Below, one piece after another: positions 36,239 through 45,398 of a DNA stretch of 64,000 nt. Both the position numbers and the translations under genes were made by a program. How positions within the stretch are numbered: the first letter of the stretch is position 1; each line of letters starts with the position of its first letter. The stretch comes from Haliotispira sp965263485 (GTDB lineage: Bacteria; Spirochaetota; Spirochaetia; SP-2023), in NCBI GenBank assembly GCA_965263485.1, contig CBDHHO010000001.1:806001-870000 (forward strand). The letters run 5' to 3'. The notes beneath the pieces are model-generated. The model was given only the letters and a program-made list of their open reading frames with translations, had not been told where the DNA came from and did not search any database.

Positions 36239-39200
36239 TTAAGAAGCGGAAGGCAGCATTTCCAGAATCAGTTCCACTTCTCCGACACTCAGCTGGGTGG
36301 CGCGGGCGATCTCATTATTGCTCCAGTTTTTACTGTGCAGCTGGATCACCGTATTGCGCACATCAATATCAACCTTGCCTCCCGAACCCGAATTCCTTTC
36401 GTTGGGCCGATTTTTGAGCACGATGGTCTCCACCGTACTCAAGTTGTTCTGAATATCCTGAGATAACTCCAGCATGCGAGTCTCGGTCTTGGCAATCCAC
36501 TTGCGCATCTTATCGATGCCTTGGCTGTCTTCATGTAGCTCGGCAATGGCCTCCTGCATCTGGGCAAGCTCCTGCTGGCTGTTCTGTAACTGCTCCTGCT
36601 GTCCGGCCAACTCCTGCTGCAATTCCTGTGCCTTGCCAAAACCCAACTCCAGCGGCGGCAACTGTTCCTGCAGCAACCGGATTTTCTGATCCAACCCTCC
36701 CAAGTTATCGCTGTAGTTTTGTAGCAGGGCAACTGCTTCCACCAGCTGATCCTTGCGCTCGTCGAACAATCCGAGCAAATTGCTGCTCTCGTTGTACAAA
36801 TACTCCAGCTTACCCAGCTGGTTCTGATAGGTGGAAACGCGCTCGTGCTGTTGCTCCAAGCTCTCGCGCTGCTGGTACAAGTCACCGGAAAGCTGCAATA
36901 TTTGCTGCATCTGGGACTCCATATCGGCCAGCTCATTGCGCCGGGCCAAGAGTACCGCCAACTGCTCTGAAGTCTTCTGACCCAGCTGACTGTTCTCATT
37001 CAAAGTGCTCTGCAACTGGGAAATCTCCTGTTCCACCTTATTTAACAATTGCTCTTTCCGGCTCAGTTCCTGCAAGCTCTTCTCCAGTTTGATGCTGTCG
37101 GGCAGAGCCTTCTTCATGCCGGCCAAAGTCTGCTCCGAATGCTCAATGGTCGATTTCAGGCTATCGACATCCTGGCGCATATTGGCCAGATCATCGCGCA
37201 CTGCCCGGCGTTCATCCGTATTGATCTGGTGCAGCTCGCGTGTATTACCCAGAATCTCTTCGTAGAACTGTCGGTAGTTTTCTTCCAAGCCCTGCTTCAG
37301 GCTTTCGGCCTGCTGTTCGACATCCTGTGTCAGGCGCTGACTCAGGTTGTCAAGAGAACGCTCCTGTCGCTGAGTCAGCTGCTGTAAATTCCCCAGTTCT
37401 TTGTGCAGGCGCTCGCGCTCGCGCTCCATAGTGTCCTGTAATTGCTTATGCAAGTCCTGGAATTCCTGCCTATGCTCTCGGGCTTCCTTCTGGGTAGCTG
37501 CTTGCTGTTCGCTCCAGAACTGGCTGCGCTTACGCTGGGCTTCTTGAGCGGCTTGCTCCTCGTGCTCAGTCTGCTCTGCCAAAAACTTTTTATTCCAGGA
37601 ATCCAGTCCCTGCAACAAATTTTCTCGCTGTTTTTCCTGCAATTCTTTGTTGAACCCATCAAGGTTCTGGCGCAAGGTGCGCTTCTGTTCTTCACACTTG
37701 GCATCAATGTCTTGCCGGAACTGCTGTAGCAACTCGTGACTTTCCTGCTCGCGTTCCCACAGACCCCGCTCGTAGAGCCGGGTCTGGTCCTGAGAGCTTT
37801 GTTCCACCTGAATAAACTGCTGGTCGGTATAACTGCGCAAATCGGCGAGCGAAGATTCAATTTCACCGCGCAAGTCGTCGGTTTGAGCGACCAGGTCTTT
37901 GTTCAAGCCGCCTAGGCGCTGGTCGACATCGCGCTGAAATCGTCGCAGCTGCTTCAGGATCAGGGCCTGCTCGGTGCGGGCCTCTTCAATGTGGTTTTGC
38001 TCGATATACAGCTTCTGCTTGAGTTTGTCCATATGTTCTTCAAACTCGTGCAGCAGATCTTCCTGACTGCGACCCCAGTCGTTCTTGCGTTCGGCCAGTT
38101 CCTTGGCGAGTTCCTCCTTGGCATTGAGGAAATCCTTCTGCCATTCGCTCCAAGCCTTGCCTTTTTCCTGCCGGGCCAAAGTGAGCTCATTTTCCAAAGT
38201 CCGCTGCTTGGTCTGGAGCAAGTTCTGCCGGGCACTGAAATTCTGCTCCGTTTCCTGCCCCAGCTGCTCAATGCGCTGCAGCCATTCATCTAGGCGGTGG
38301 CGGACTTCCTGTTCGGCCTCGTGCTCCAGCTTCTGACCCAGTTTGTGCAGGGTTTCCAGCTGCTGAATGCGGACATTTTCCAGCTCTTGTTTCTGAGCCT
38401 CGATCAACTGCTGCTTGTCGTCCAGTTTCTCACGGTTTTCAGTCAGCCAATCCTGCCAGAGCCGGGCCTGCTCTTCGCGGGCGACTTCCTGCTGCTCAAA
38501 GAACTCCCTCAACTCCTTGCGACTGCGGATCAATTCGCGTTGCGCCTCTTGATGCGCCTGCAGCTCTTCACGGCCCTTATCCAGGCGCTCCTGCCAGCGT
38601 TCCAGGAATTGTTGCTGTTTCTGACGCTGCTCTTCGAGAGTAGCTTCCTGTTGCCGCCAAGTCTGATCGAGTTGCCCCAAGGCTTGCTGGCGCTGTTCCG
38701 TCTTGTGCTGCCATTCCTGCTCTGAATCCTGTTCGGCCTGCATCAGGCGCTTCTGCCAACGCTGCTCACGTTCCCGCAAGCTCTGAGCAAAGCGCTGGTG
38801 CAGTTTATTCAGTTTTTCGTAGGCCTTTTTCTGCTCATCGTCCATCTTGCTGTGCAAGATTTGCTTGTGCTGGTCGATTTCATCGTGGATGCTTTCAAAT
38901 TCATCGTTAGCATTTTCCTGAAAGTTTTTCAGGTATGCCTCTTGGCGTTGCAGCATCTTCTGCTCTGCCATCTTGATATTTTGTTGGGCGATGTGAACTT
39001 CTGCCTCAGTAGCATCCTTTGCGTTGCTCAAGTACTGCAAGATTTGCTCTTGTTCCAGATCCCGCTGTTTTTGCAGATCACCCGCAGTTTCCAAAGCCTG
39101 TTGCAGGCGCTCCCAGTTCTGTAAGCCACTGTCGATCAACAGCCGGCGCTGCTGTTCGATTGCCAATTGAGCCTGTGACTGCCGCTCCAAACCTTCTTTC

Positions 39201-40963
39201 AGTTCCCGATAGGATTCTTGCTCCGTTTCCAAGCTGTGCAGCCGTTTTTCCTGTTCTTTGCGATAGCGACGCTGTTCGGCGCGCTGTAATTTCTTCAGCT
39301 TACCCAAGTCACTTTCAGCCTGTTCCAGGTCCATTGTCAGTTGGCTGGAAACCTCTTTCCAGTGTTTCTGAATCTCTTCGCTCTCGTCCAGAGCAGTGCG
39401 CAGACTCTCGTCCAGTTCCTGGTATTTCGTCTCCGAACCTTGGAGCAATGCATCCAACTTGTGCGACCGGTCTTCGACTTGCTGCACATTGCCGCTGAGG
39501 CGCAACTGCCAGAGTTTGTATTCATCATGCACATCTACGGCACTGCAATCGTCCAGCAACTTTCCCAGTTGGGCCTTGAGCTCTTCGTCCCGGGCCAGTA
39601 GAGCGCTGAGCTTTTGGCGGCAGTCCAGAGCGATGTCGGCGATCTCGTCTTCTGCGCCCAGCAGCCGGGTCTTGCCCGGGTCTTGGAAGCCGGGTTCTAC
39701 TAGTTTGAGAGAGAAGAAGAGAGTGAGGCCCTTGTCCCAGAACGCATTCACCTGTTCGGTTTTGTCCGGGAAGGTTTCCCGGAGAGCTCCGCTGAAAGCA
39801 CCCTGCAATTGACGCATGTGAGCACCACCCGCCAAGCCGCCGGCGCAAGCATGACCGTTGACAAAACTCTGCACCAGACGTTCGTTATGCAGGCCGCCAT
39901 CGTTGGTTTGCCATTCGGCCAGGTGCGCAAAGCTGAGCTGCCATCTGTCTCCACCTAGGCTCAGGGCCGGGTAGAGGTACTGGAGCTTGCGCCATTGGGG
40001 CAGGGACTGAAACAGGTCTTCCACACCCTTCCGAGCGATGATGTGGTTCTGGTTCAAGCGGATTTCAAGACCGGGATGCAGGGCCGCGACCTTGCACAAG
40101 ATATCGAATAGTACAGGCACCCGGATTGATTGTTTGCCAAAAATAGTCGGATCCGGTGTGAAACGGATAAAAGTGCCGTCCTTTTTGTCACAGCGTCCGT
40201 GTCTCTCGCGCAGCACTGCGCCCCGGGCACTTTCCAGTTCGGCAAACTTGCGGCTGCGATAAGAACGCAGTAGAAAGCGACTGCTCAAGGCATTGACCAT
40301 TTTCAGGCCCAGCCCTTTGAGCCCTTCGCAATACTGAATTTCCGTGCTGTTGGTTTTGCTGCTCCGGCTTAGTTCCTGTGTTTCGGCACGCAGGCGATTG
40401 TGCGGCAGCCCCCGGCCATAATCCCGAATGGTGATGGTCTCGGAGCTGCATAGCACATCAATCACTTTGCCGTGCCCTTCCAGAAACTCATCGACACTAT
40501 TGTTCAACAGTTCCTGGAACAGGATGGAGACACCGCTGTACCAAGTCTGCTCATTGGCCACATCGTAGCTTAGTTCTTTGGTCCCAGCCACGGGAGAATT
40601 GCTCATGGAACTGCCGGCCACCAGGTAGTTGGAGTAATGGCTGCGGATATGCTCAACAATCGAGCCGGGTTTGTTACTTTTAGCTGTAGTCGCCAGGCTT
40701 TTCGCAGGCTCCGGCCGCCGTAGTTCTGGAGAGAAGGGCAGACTGATGCCGGTCTTGGCTGCTACACTTGAGCTTATTGGGCTAATGGGCCCAATAGGCC
40801 CGGTCTGCATGGAAGGCATGGAAGGCATGGAAGGTATGGAAGGCTTGGAAGTTTGGGGAGCCTTGGCAACAGTGTTAGCCGAAAATGGCATGTTCACTTG
40901 CAGCACGGGATTATGGGCATTGTTATCTGCGATTACAGCAGTGTCTTCTGGTAAGTGTTTCAT
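36239..40963 (-). CDS. GHKL ATPase - giant coiled coil - HTH protein (SMC/MORC-like architecture)
   Basis: 1574 residues. Residues 1-100 are low-complexity, with an SMP repeat. Residues about 100-460 are a GyrB/ParE-like module: N-box FQELLNNSVDEF (E151, N155), G1 box DYGRGLP (181-187), G2 box GLKGLGLKMVNALSS (214-228), then a transducer-like segment with SFVNGHACAGGLAGGAHM and KGLTLFFSLKLVEPGFQDPG followed by KTRLLG, keeping the lysine of the GyrB QTK loop. There is no TOPRIM domain. Residues about 470-1530 are an almost unbroken Gln/Glu-rich coiled coil. The last 40 residues (NTVIQLHSKNWSNNEIARAT...GEVELILEML) form an HTH of the kind ending spirochaetal coiled-coil proteins. ATG 40963 is preferred; the frame runs on to 41014 only through MITE sequence. 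No partner topoisomerase A gene is adjacent. Likely a DNA-binding ATP-driven clamp; function is inference. Confidence 0.8.
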   Translation of the reverse strand: MKHLPEDTAVIADNNAHNPVLQVNMPFSANTVAKAPQTSKPSIPSMPSMPSMQTGPIGPISPISSSVAAKTGISLPFSPELRRPEPAKSLATTAKSNKPGSIVEHIRSHYSNYLVAGSSMSNSPVAGTKELSYDVANEQTWYSGVSILFQELLNNSVDEFLEGHGKVIDVLCSSETITIRDYGRGLPHNRLRAETQELSRSSKTNSTEIQYCEGLKGLGLKMVNALSSRFLLRSYRSRKFAELESARGAVLRERHGRCDKKDGTFIRFTPDPTIFGKQSIRVPVLFDILCKVAALHPGLEIRLNQNHIIARKGVEDLFQSLPQWRKLQYLYPALSLGGDRWQLSFAHLAEWQTNDGGLHNERLVQSFVNGHACAGGLAGGAHMRQLQGAFSGALRETFPDKTEQVNAFWDKGLTLFFSLKLVEPGFQDPGKTRLLGAEDEIADIALDCRQKLSALLARDEELKAQLGKLLDDCSAVDVHDEYKLWQLRLSGNVQQVEDRSHKLDALLQGSETKYQELDESLRTALDESEEIQKHWKEVSSQLTMDLEQAESDLGKLKKLQRAEQRRYRKEQEKRLHSLETEQESYRELKEGLERQSQAQLAIEQQRRLLIDSGLQNWERLQQALETAGDLQKQRDLEQEQILQYLSNAKDATEAEVHIAQQNIKMAEQKMLQRQEAYLKNFQENANDEFESIHDEIDQHKQILHSKMDDEQKKAYEKLNKLHQRFAQSLREREQRWQKRLMQAEQDSEQEWQHKTEQRQQALGQLDQTWRQQEATLEEQRQKQQQFLERWQERLDKGREELQAHQEAQRELIRSRKELREFFEQQEVAREEQARLWQDWLTENREKLDDKQQLIEAQKQELENVRIQQLETLHKLGQKLEHEAEQEVRHRLDEWLQRIEQLGQETEQNFSARQNLLQTKQRTLENELTLARQEKGKAWSEWQKDFLNAKEELAKELAERKNDWGRSQEDLLHEFEEHMDKLKQKLYIEQNHIEEARTEQALILKQLRRFQRDVDQRLGGLNKDLVAQTDDLRGEIESSLADLRSYTDQQFIQVEQSSQDQTRLYERGLWEREQESHELLQQFRQDIDAKCEEQKRTLRQNLDGFNKELQEKQRENLLQGLDSWNKKFLAEQTEHEEQAAQEAQRKRSQFWSEQQAATQKEAREHRQEFQDLHKQLQDTMERERERLHKELGNLQQLTQRQERSLDNLSQRLTQDVEQQAESLKQGLEENYRQFYEEILGNTRELHQINTDERRAVRDDLANMRQDVDSLKSTIEHSEQTLAGMKKALPDSIKLEKSLQELSRKEQLLNKVEQEISQLQSTLNENSQLGQKTSEQLAVLLARRNELADMESQMQQILQLSGDLYQQRESLEQQHERVSTYQNQLGKLEYLYNESSNLLGLFDERKDQLVEAVALLQNYSDNLGGLDQKIRLLQEQLPPLELGFGKAQELQQELAGQQEQLQNSQQELAQMQEAIAELHEDSQGIDKMRKWIAKTETRMLELSQDIQNNLSTVETIVLKNRPNERNSGSGGKVDIDVRNTVIQLHSKNWSNNEIARATQLSVGEVELILEMLPSAS

Positions 40964-40978
40964 GGTATATTCGCTATG

Positions 40979-41050
40979 GGGCACCTCTAAATGGGGCACC
41001 TCTAAAAATTCCAATTTTATGCCAGACGAAGGGGTTTTTTAGAGGTGCCC
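40979..41050. mobile_element. MITE-like element, 72 bp, with perfect TATG target duplication
   Basis: Left end GGGCACCTCTAAA duplicated in tandem (40979 and 40994), right end TTTTTTAGAGGTGCCC. TATG at 40975-40978 and 41051-41054. Inserted 15 bp upstream of the giant gene's ATG 40963, so it extends that ORF by 17 codons (MEFLEVPHLEVPH...). Confidence 0.85.
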
Positions 41051-41174
41051 TATGGAGATTTCTCAAAACTGGTCCATCATTTTGCAGACGCGCTGAATCT
41101 GTTTTTCAGCAGTCCGGCACATCAACAAGAAAAGTTCTGAAAACTCGGATTCCGGGCCCCCATTTTATTCTGAA

Positions 41175-41400
41175 GGGCACCTCTAAAAATTACCATATCT
41201 AAGCCAAAAAGACAAATTCATTTCAGCAGAAAAACTTCTCGAAAAAACTTTTGGGCATCTCTAAAAATGGTATCGTTTCGCGAGTATTGTGTTATTGCCC
41301 TGCTTCTGCTTTGTCTTCGCAGGCAACAGCAACGCGTTCCGATGTGAATCGCAGAGATTTTTCGAGATAGCGAGACGGCAAGCCTTTTTTAGAGCGGCCT
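41175..41400. mobile_element. Two MITE-like fragments after rseP
   Basis: A left end GGGCACCTCTAAAAATTAC at 41175, and a second element 41253-41400 starting GGGCATCTCTAAAAATGG and ending degenerate (TTTTTTAGAGCGGCCT). The last base forms part of the rseP stop codon. Confidence 0.6.
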
Positions 41401-42881
41401 TACAGCAAGTAGTGCCATAGTTCAAAGCCCAATACCAGAACCATCAAGGCGATAATCATGGCATTGCCCAACGACTGGTATATCGTGATCCACTTGCGGG
41501 GCAAAGGTCTTCGGACGAGCAGCTCGGTAGAGTAGAGCAAAATCTGACCTCCATCCAGCACGGCCAAAGGCAGCAGGTTGGCCAGAGCAATCATAAAACT
41601 GATCAGGCTGAGGAACTGCCAGCTGGCATACCAGCGTTCGCCAAAACTGCTGCCCGTACGGGTCATAATCTGGCCAATCCGGTCAGAAATCTGAATCGGT
41701 CCGGCCAAGTTATCCTTCCAGCTCAGGCGGCCCGAGAACAGCCGGATCAGCCCCCGGACCTGCATGTCCAGTACCTGACTCAGGCGCGTTACAGACTGCA
41801 TTGCCGCTTGCCAGGGGTTGGCAGTGCGTACCCGGATTGCGGCCAGAAAGTCCAGTTCGCTCAGCTGGCTCAGGCTCAAAGAGACCTCCCACTGTGCTGC
41901 TTCTGATGTTGTGCCTGTTTCCTGTTGTCCTTGCTTTTCCTGCTGCCAGAGTAGAGTGAAGTTTGTGACCGGCTGCGTCTCCGCGGCAGATTCAGATGAG
42001 CCTTCTGCGAGCGCAGGCCACTGTGGCTGTAGCTGCTGCAGCAGATCGTACCAATGGGCCACAGGCCGGCCATTGACCGCAATCAAACGCATGCCGGTCC
42101 GAATCCCTGCCCGGTATGCGGCTGAGTCGGAAGCCAGCTTCCGGACCACTAGGGCACGCCACGGTGAAACACCGATCCAGCCCTGACCCTCTGAATTGGC
42201 GACAGGCTGTAGTTGTGTGCGGTGAAATTCTCCATCGCGCAGGTATTCAACTCCCAGCAGTTCTTCGGCGCGCAGAGCGATTGCCAGACGCAAGTCTTGA
42301 AAGCTCTCAATCGGGCTGTTCCCTATCTTGCGAATCACATCGCCTGATTGCAGACCGGCCCGCTCCGCCGGGCTGGGAACCTGGGGCAGTTGATCGGCCA
42401 CATTGTTCTGTTGTAGCTCGCGGCTATCAGGCACCACAATGCGGTTGCTCTCCCGGACTTCCAAGTGCCCGCCCAGCTGGAATAAGAAGATGACCACAAA
42501 GGCAAACAGGATATTCACCAGCGGGCCCGCAGCGACAATAAAAATCTTCTGCAACGGAGTCGCTTCCTGAAACCTTTTTTCCTCAGAACTTGGCGCAGCG
42601 TTCTCGGTTACTGTTTTTTCGGGTGTATTTTTTTTGCTTCCCAAGTCCTGAAGTGCTAGGCCCTCATCCTTCATTTTGCAGTAACCGCCCAGCGGCAGCC
42701 AGGCAACGGCAAACTCGGTACGGCCCCACTTCCAGCGCAGCAGGGGTTTGCCCAGAAACAGGCAAACCCGTTCGACGTGCACTTTGCATAGCCTGGCGGC
42801 GGCAAAGTGTCCCAGTTCGTGAATGAGAACGACAAACGAAAGACCTAACAGGCCTAAGGCGATGTGAACAATACTCTGCAT
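41400..42881 (-). CDS. rseP: Site-2 (S2P) intramembrane zinc metalloprotease RseP
   Basis: Regulated intramembrane protease cutting anti-sigma factors or signal peptides. 493 residues. The active site HELGH is at residues 21-25 in the first membrane helix; the third zinc ligand is in NLLPLAVLDGG near the C-terminus. Between them are a second helix (PLVNILFAFVVIFLF), a PDZ domain (PAERAGLQSGDVIRKIGNSPIESFQDLRLAI) and a second PDZ-like segment (AAYRAGIRTGMRLIAVNGRPVAHWYDLLQQL). ATG 42881. The stop codon overlaps the end of a MITE-like fragment. It lies in the same orientation as the lipoprotein upstream (84-bp gap). Confidence 0.93.
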   Translation of the reverse strand: MQSIVHIALGLLGLSFVVLIHELGHFAAARLCKVHVERVCLFLGKPLLRWKWGRTEFAVAWLPLGGYCKMKDEGLALQDLGSKKNTPEKTVTENAAPSSEEKRFQEATPLQKIFIVAAGPLVNILFAFVVIFLFQLGGHLEVRESNRIVVPDSRELQQNNVADQLPQVPSPAERAGLQSGDVIRKIGNSPIESFQDLRLAIALRAEELLGVEYLRDGEFHRTQLQPVANSEGQGWIGVSPWRALVVRKLASDSAAYRAGIRTGMRLIAVNGRPVAHWYDLLQQLQPQWPALAEGSSESAAETQPVTNFTLLWQQEKQGQQETGTTSEAAQWEVSLSLSQLSELDFLAAIRVRTANPWQAAMQSVTRLSQVLDMQVRGLIRLFSGRLSWKDNLAGPIQISDRIGQIMTRTGSSFGERWYASWQFLSLISFMIALANLLPLAVLDGGQILLYSTELLVRRPLPRKWITIYQSLGNAMIIALMVLVLGFELWHYLL

Positions 42882-42964
42882 GGATACTTACAGGAAAACA
42901 GGAATTACAAGGGAAATCCCAGCCTCAGAAATTCGAGGTGCGGGAGCAGCGTATTGCCAAGCCA

Positions 42965-44068
42965 CTATTCCAAGCCCCAGGACCAGCGGTCGCCCTTGCG
43001 CCTGGCACCGAACACACCGCGGTTGCCAGGGACCGCTGCATAGATGCGGTCGTTGCTATCATTGGGATCATCGTAAAAGAGAAAGAGGTACAAGCTGAGG
43101 GTGCTGATGGAGGTACCGCTGGAAAGCGTAACCAGACTGTCAATATCGGTAAAGCCATCGCTGGAAGCCAAACTTTTCCACTGCTTGTTGCCCAGGTCGT
43201 AGATGTGGTAGCCTGCGCCCGCCCGCCCGATGATCAGATTATTGCCTGCTTGGGTCATGCCTATGTTGCTTGAAGAGTTCGAACCCCTCTTCTCCCATTG
43301 GTCAATGTCAGCACGGTACAGGTAGAGTTTGCCGTCTGAGAGCATGGCCAGATAATCAATCGCGTCGAAATTCACGGCCAGCAGGTTGCTGATTTCTTTG
43401 GAGTCATTGGGCATATTGTCCATATCTTGGAGATTGTCCACGGAATCTCCTTTTTTCAACTTCGAGCCCGATGCCAGATAGAACGTTTTTCCCACAATGG
43501 TAAAATCGTTCAGCTTGGTATCGGGCAGCTTGCGCTCCCAGGTTCCGCCGGAATACTGATAAATGGTATTCACTTTATCTGCGGCCAGCACAGTAGTGCC
43601 GGCTGCTCGCAGAGCATAAAAAGCAAAGCCTGCTGGAGATTCCAGAACGGTCGATGACCATGTAGTGCCGCTGCGGACATAGGCTTTCTTACTACTGGCC
43701 AAAAACAAATTCTGATCATCATCGGCGGCGATGCTGACAACCGGTGTATCATCGGGGTCTAGGCCGGGTGGCAGACCGATTTTGCCCCACTGGCCGGAGC
43801 TATCTGTTTTTTGCCAAACGTGCTTGCTGCCCAGATAAACCGTTGAGCCGATCTGTGCAATGCTGTGGGCAAACAGGTAGTTACTCAGGTTGCCGTCTGA
43901 AAGTCTTTCGGCATCTTCAACAGCCTTCATGAGACCGGTGTCGGTGCAAGACATGGCGAGCAGGAGAGCTGCCAGACAGCCGGGCAAAAGTGCCTTGCCG
44001 GTCCTGCGAGGTGTTGCTGTTCGAAGCAATACTTCTCGATGTATCATTGTCGTAGTTTCTGTTCGCAT
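42965..44068 (-). CDS. Lipoprotein with repeated beta-strand (propeller-like) pattern
   Basis: 367 residues. Signal peptide with lipobox LLLAMSC after a long basic n-region (HREVLLRTATPRRTGKALLPG). The mature part has recurring W/Y-containing units (HVWQKTDSSGQWGKIGLPPG, TTWSSTVLESPAGFAFYAL, YQYSGGTWERKLPDT, LYLYRADIDQWEKRG, YHIYDLGNKQWKSLA), suggesting a beta-propeller. No known family recognised. ATG 44068 has GAGG at 44076-44079 from a MITE end; ATG 44047 is an alternative nearer the signal peptide. Upstream (11 bp) is the outer-membrane barrel gene, so the two may form an envelope operon. Confidence 0.65.
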   Translation of the reverse strand: MRTETTTMIHREVLLRTATPRRTGKALLPGCLAALLLAMSCTDTGLMKAVEDAERLSDGNLSNYLFAHSIAQIGSTVYLGSKHVWQKTDSSGQWGKIGLPPGLDPDDTPVVSIAADDDQNLFLASSKKAYVRSGTTWSSTVLESPAGFAFYALRAAGTTVLAADKVNTIYQYSGGTWERKLPDTKLNDFTIVGKTFYLASGSKLKKGDSVDNLQDMDNMPNDSKEISNLLAVNFDAIDYLAMLSDGKLYLYRADIDQWEKRGSNSSSNIGMTQAGNNLIIGRAGAGYHIYDLGNKQWKSLASSDGFTDIDSLVTLSSGTSISTLSLYLFLFYDDPNDSNDRIYAAVPGNRGVFGARRKGDRWSWGLE

Positions 44069-44071
44069 TAT

Positions 44072-44090
44072 GAGGACCTCTAAAAACCCG
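44072..44090. mobile_element. Left-end remnant of MITE-like family
   Basis: GAGGACCTCTAAAAACCCG wedged between the barrel gene and the lipoprotein gene; it overlaps the barrel gene's stop region and supplies GAGG for the next gene. Confidence 0.5.
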
Positions 44091-44757
44091 AGTGAAAATT
44101 AAATCCAATACCGATCATTAAGTAATTGCCAATACGTGATAGTTCGGTTTTTGTAAACTCAGGAGTAAACCAGTAGTGCAAACTCAGACCGAAGGACCAT
44201 TCGGGCTGCTTGAAGGGGTTGATATAAAAACCCGCATCCAGCTTGAATACAGGCATGATATTGGTTATATCTCCGAATTTTGTCGCAGAGGCTGCGATGC
44301 CAAAGCCCAACGGTATCGAAAACAGTGGGTGCAATGTAAAGCGGGGAGTGTAGATGTTGATGTCATACGATATACGCGGTCCAAGCAATACTGCCAGAAA
44401 ATAATTCTGAATATTGGCCTGATTGGATGGAGCGGTAATTCCCAAGTCGAGGAAGCCTCCGATGCCCAGATTTGCAGTCAGATAATAGATAACTGCAAGA
44501 TCGGCCCCCCCCCCTAAACTGAGGTTAGTGTTCTTGATAGCTTCCTGGGTGTCGTTGGGAGCAATGTTGAACAGAGGTACCCAGAGGTAGCCATTGACCT
44601 GAAGACCAATATCGCCCTGATATCGACCTCTCACCGTATTAAACTCTTCAGTGGGAGCGAAATCATCGTCAGCAGTTTGGGCCAGCAGGCTGGCGGCGGC
44701 CAGGGCCGGTAACAATAGAATGACCAAGCCTTGGCATAAAATCCGAAGTCGAAACAC
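44080..44757 (-). CDS. Outer-membrane beta-barrel protein (TP0733/OmpW-like)
   Basis: About 225 residues: a signal peptide (LVILLLPALAAASLLAQ) and a mature domain of alternating amphipathic strands ending in ...YLMIGIGFNFHSGF with a terminal aromatic residue, typical of outer-membrane barrels. Segments GDIGLQVNGYLWVPLFN, AVIYYLTANLGIGGFLDLGI and KLDAGFYINPFKQPEWSFGLSLHYWF resemble the treponemal TP0733 family as I remember it. The start is uncertain: GTG 44757 is preferred, TTG 44796 is in frame. Membrane location is likely; function unknown. Confidence 0.65.
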   Translation of the reverse strand: MFRLRILCQGLVILLLPALAAASLLAQTADDDFAPTEEFNTVRGRYQGDIGLQVNGYLWVPLFNIAPNDTQEAIKNTNLSLGGGADLAVIYYLTANLGIGGFLDLGITAPSNQANIQNYFLAVLLGPRISYDINIYTPRFTLHPLFSIPLGFGIAASATKFGDITNIMPVFKLDAGFYINPFKQPEWSFGLSLHYWFTPEFTKTELSRIGNYLMIGIGFNFHSGF

Positions 44758-45022
44758 AGAAGCAACCTGTTTACAATAAGATATGGCAAATAACAAACTT
44801 ATATGATCTTTACGGGTTTGAAAATCAACCCGGATACGGAAGACAACAAAACCGCCTCAGTGTGTGCATTCAGCTGCTTTTGTCAAACCCTGAGAACACT
44901 TTCTTTGTCTTTATGGGGGACTTCCCACAGGTCTTGAAAATCTGGTGAAACACGTATGATTCCAGCTACTCTTACCTCATGGTACCTGTCAAGATTAGAA
45001 TTGTACAGAGAATCGCTAATAT

Positions 45023-45308
45023 GGGAAGCTCTAAAAATAGTATCGCTTCGCGAGAATTGTACAATCGCTCTGCTTCTGTTTTGTCTTGGCCGCAGCGATT
45101 GTACCGCCTTTTGATGCTAAGCGGATGAGATTTTGCCGAGTGCGAGGAAGTGAAGCCGAGGCATACTTTGTTGTATGGTAAGGTTTTGCTGACGGTGAAG
45201 AATGGCGGGGCGAAGCAGGCCATTCTTCGCAAATCCTGCCGTAAGGCAGAACCTTTATTCGGCAACAAGATCGCCGCCCAGAGCAAAACTGCAAGTTTTA
45301 GAGTTCCC
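45023..45308. mobile_element. MITE-like element, about 286 bp, degenerate ends
   Basis: GGGAAGCTCTAAAAATAG to TTTTAGAGTTCCC; the interior is a fusion of the short type (TCGCTTCGCGAGAATTGT...) with the long type (TTTTGATGCTAAGCGGATGA...). The rest of 44797-45398 shows no gene. Confidence 0.65.
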
Positions 45309-45398
45309 TTTAGAGACATCCACTTGTTCCGAGCCGTATTTTCGCGACTTTTCTCTGAGTTCCTGCATAATCTTGTCTGATAAATTGGGAGTGAAGTT

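Noticed and set aside
40964..41014. Seventeen-residue N-terminal extension of the giant ATPase protein
   Set aside because: Encoded wholly by MITE terminal repeats; treated as insertion debris.
44940..44960. parS-like site (GTGAAACACG)
   Set aside because: Only a half match to the consensus parS palindrome; the other arm is absent.
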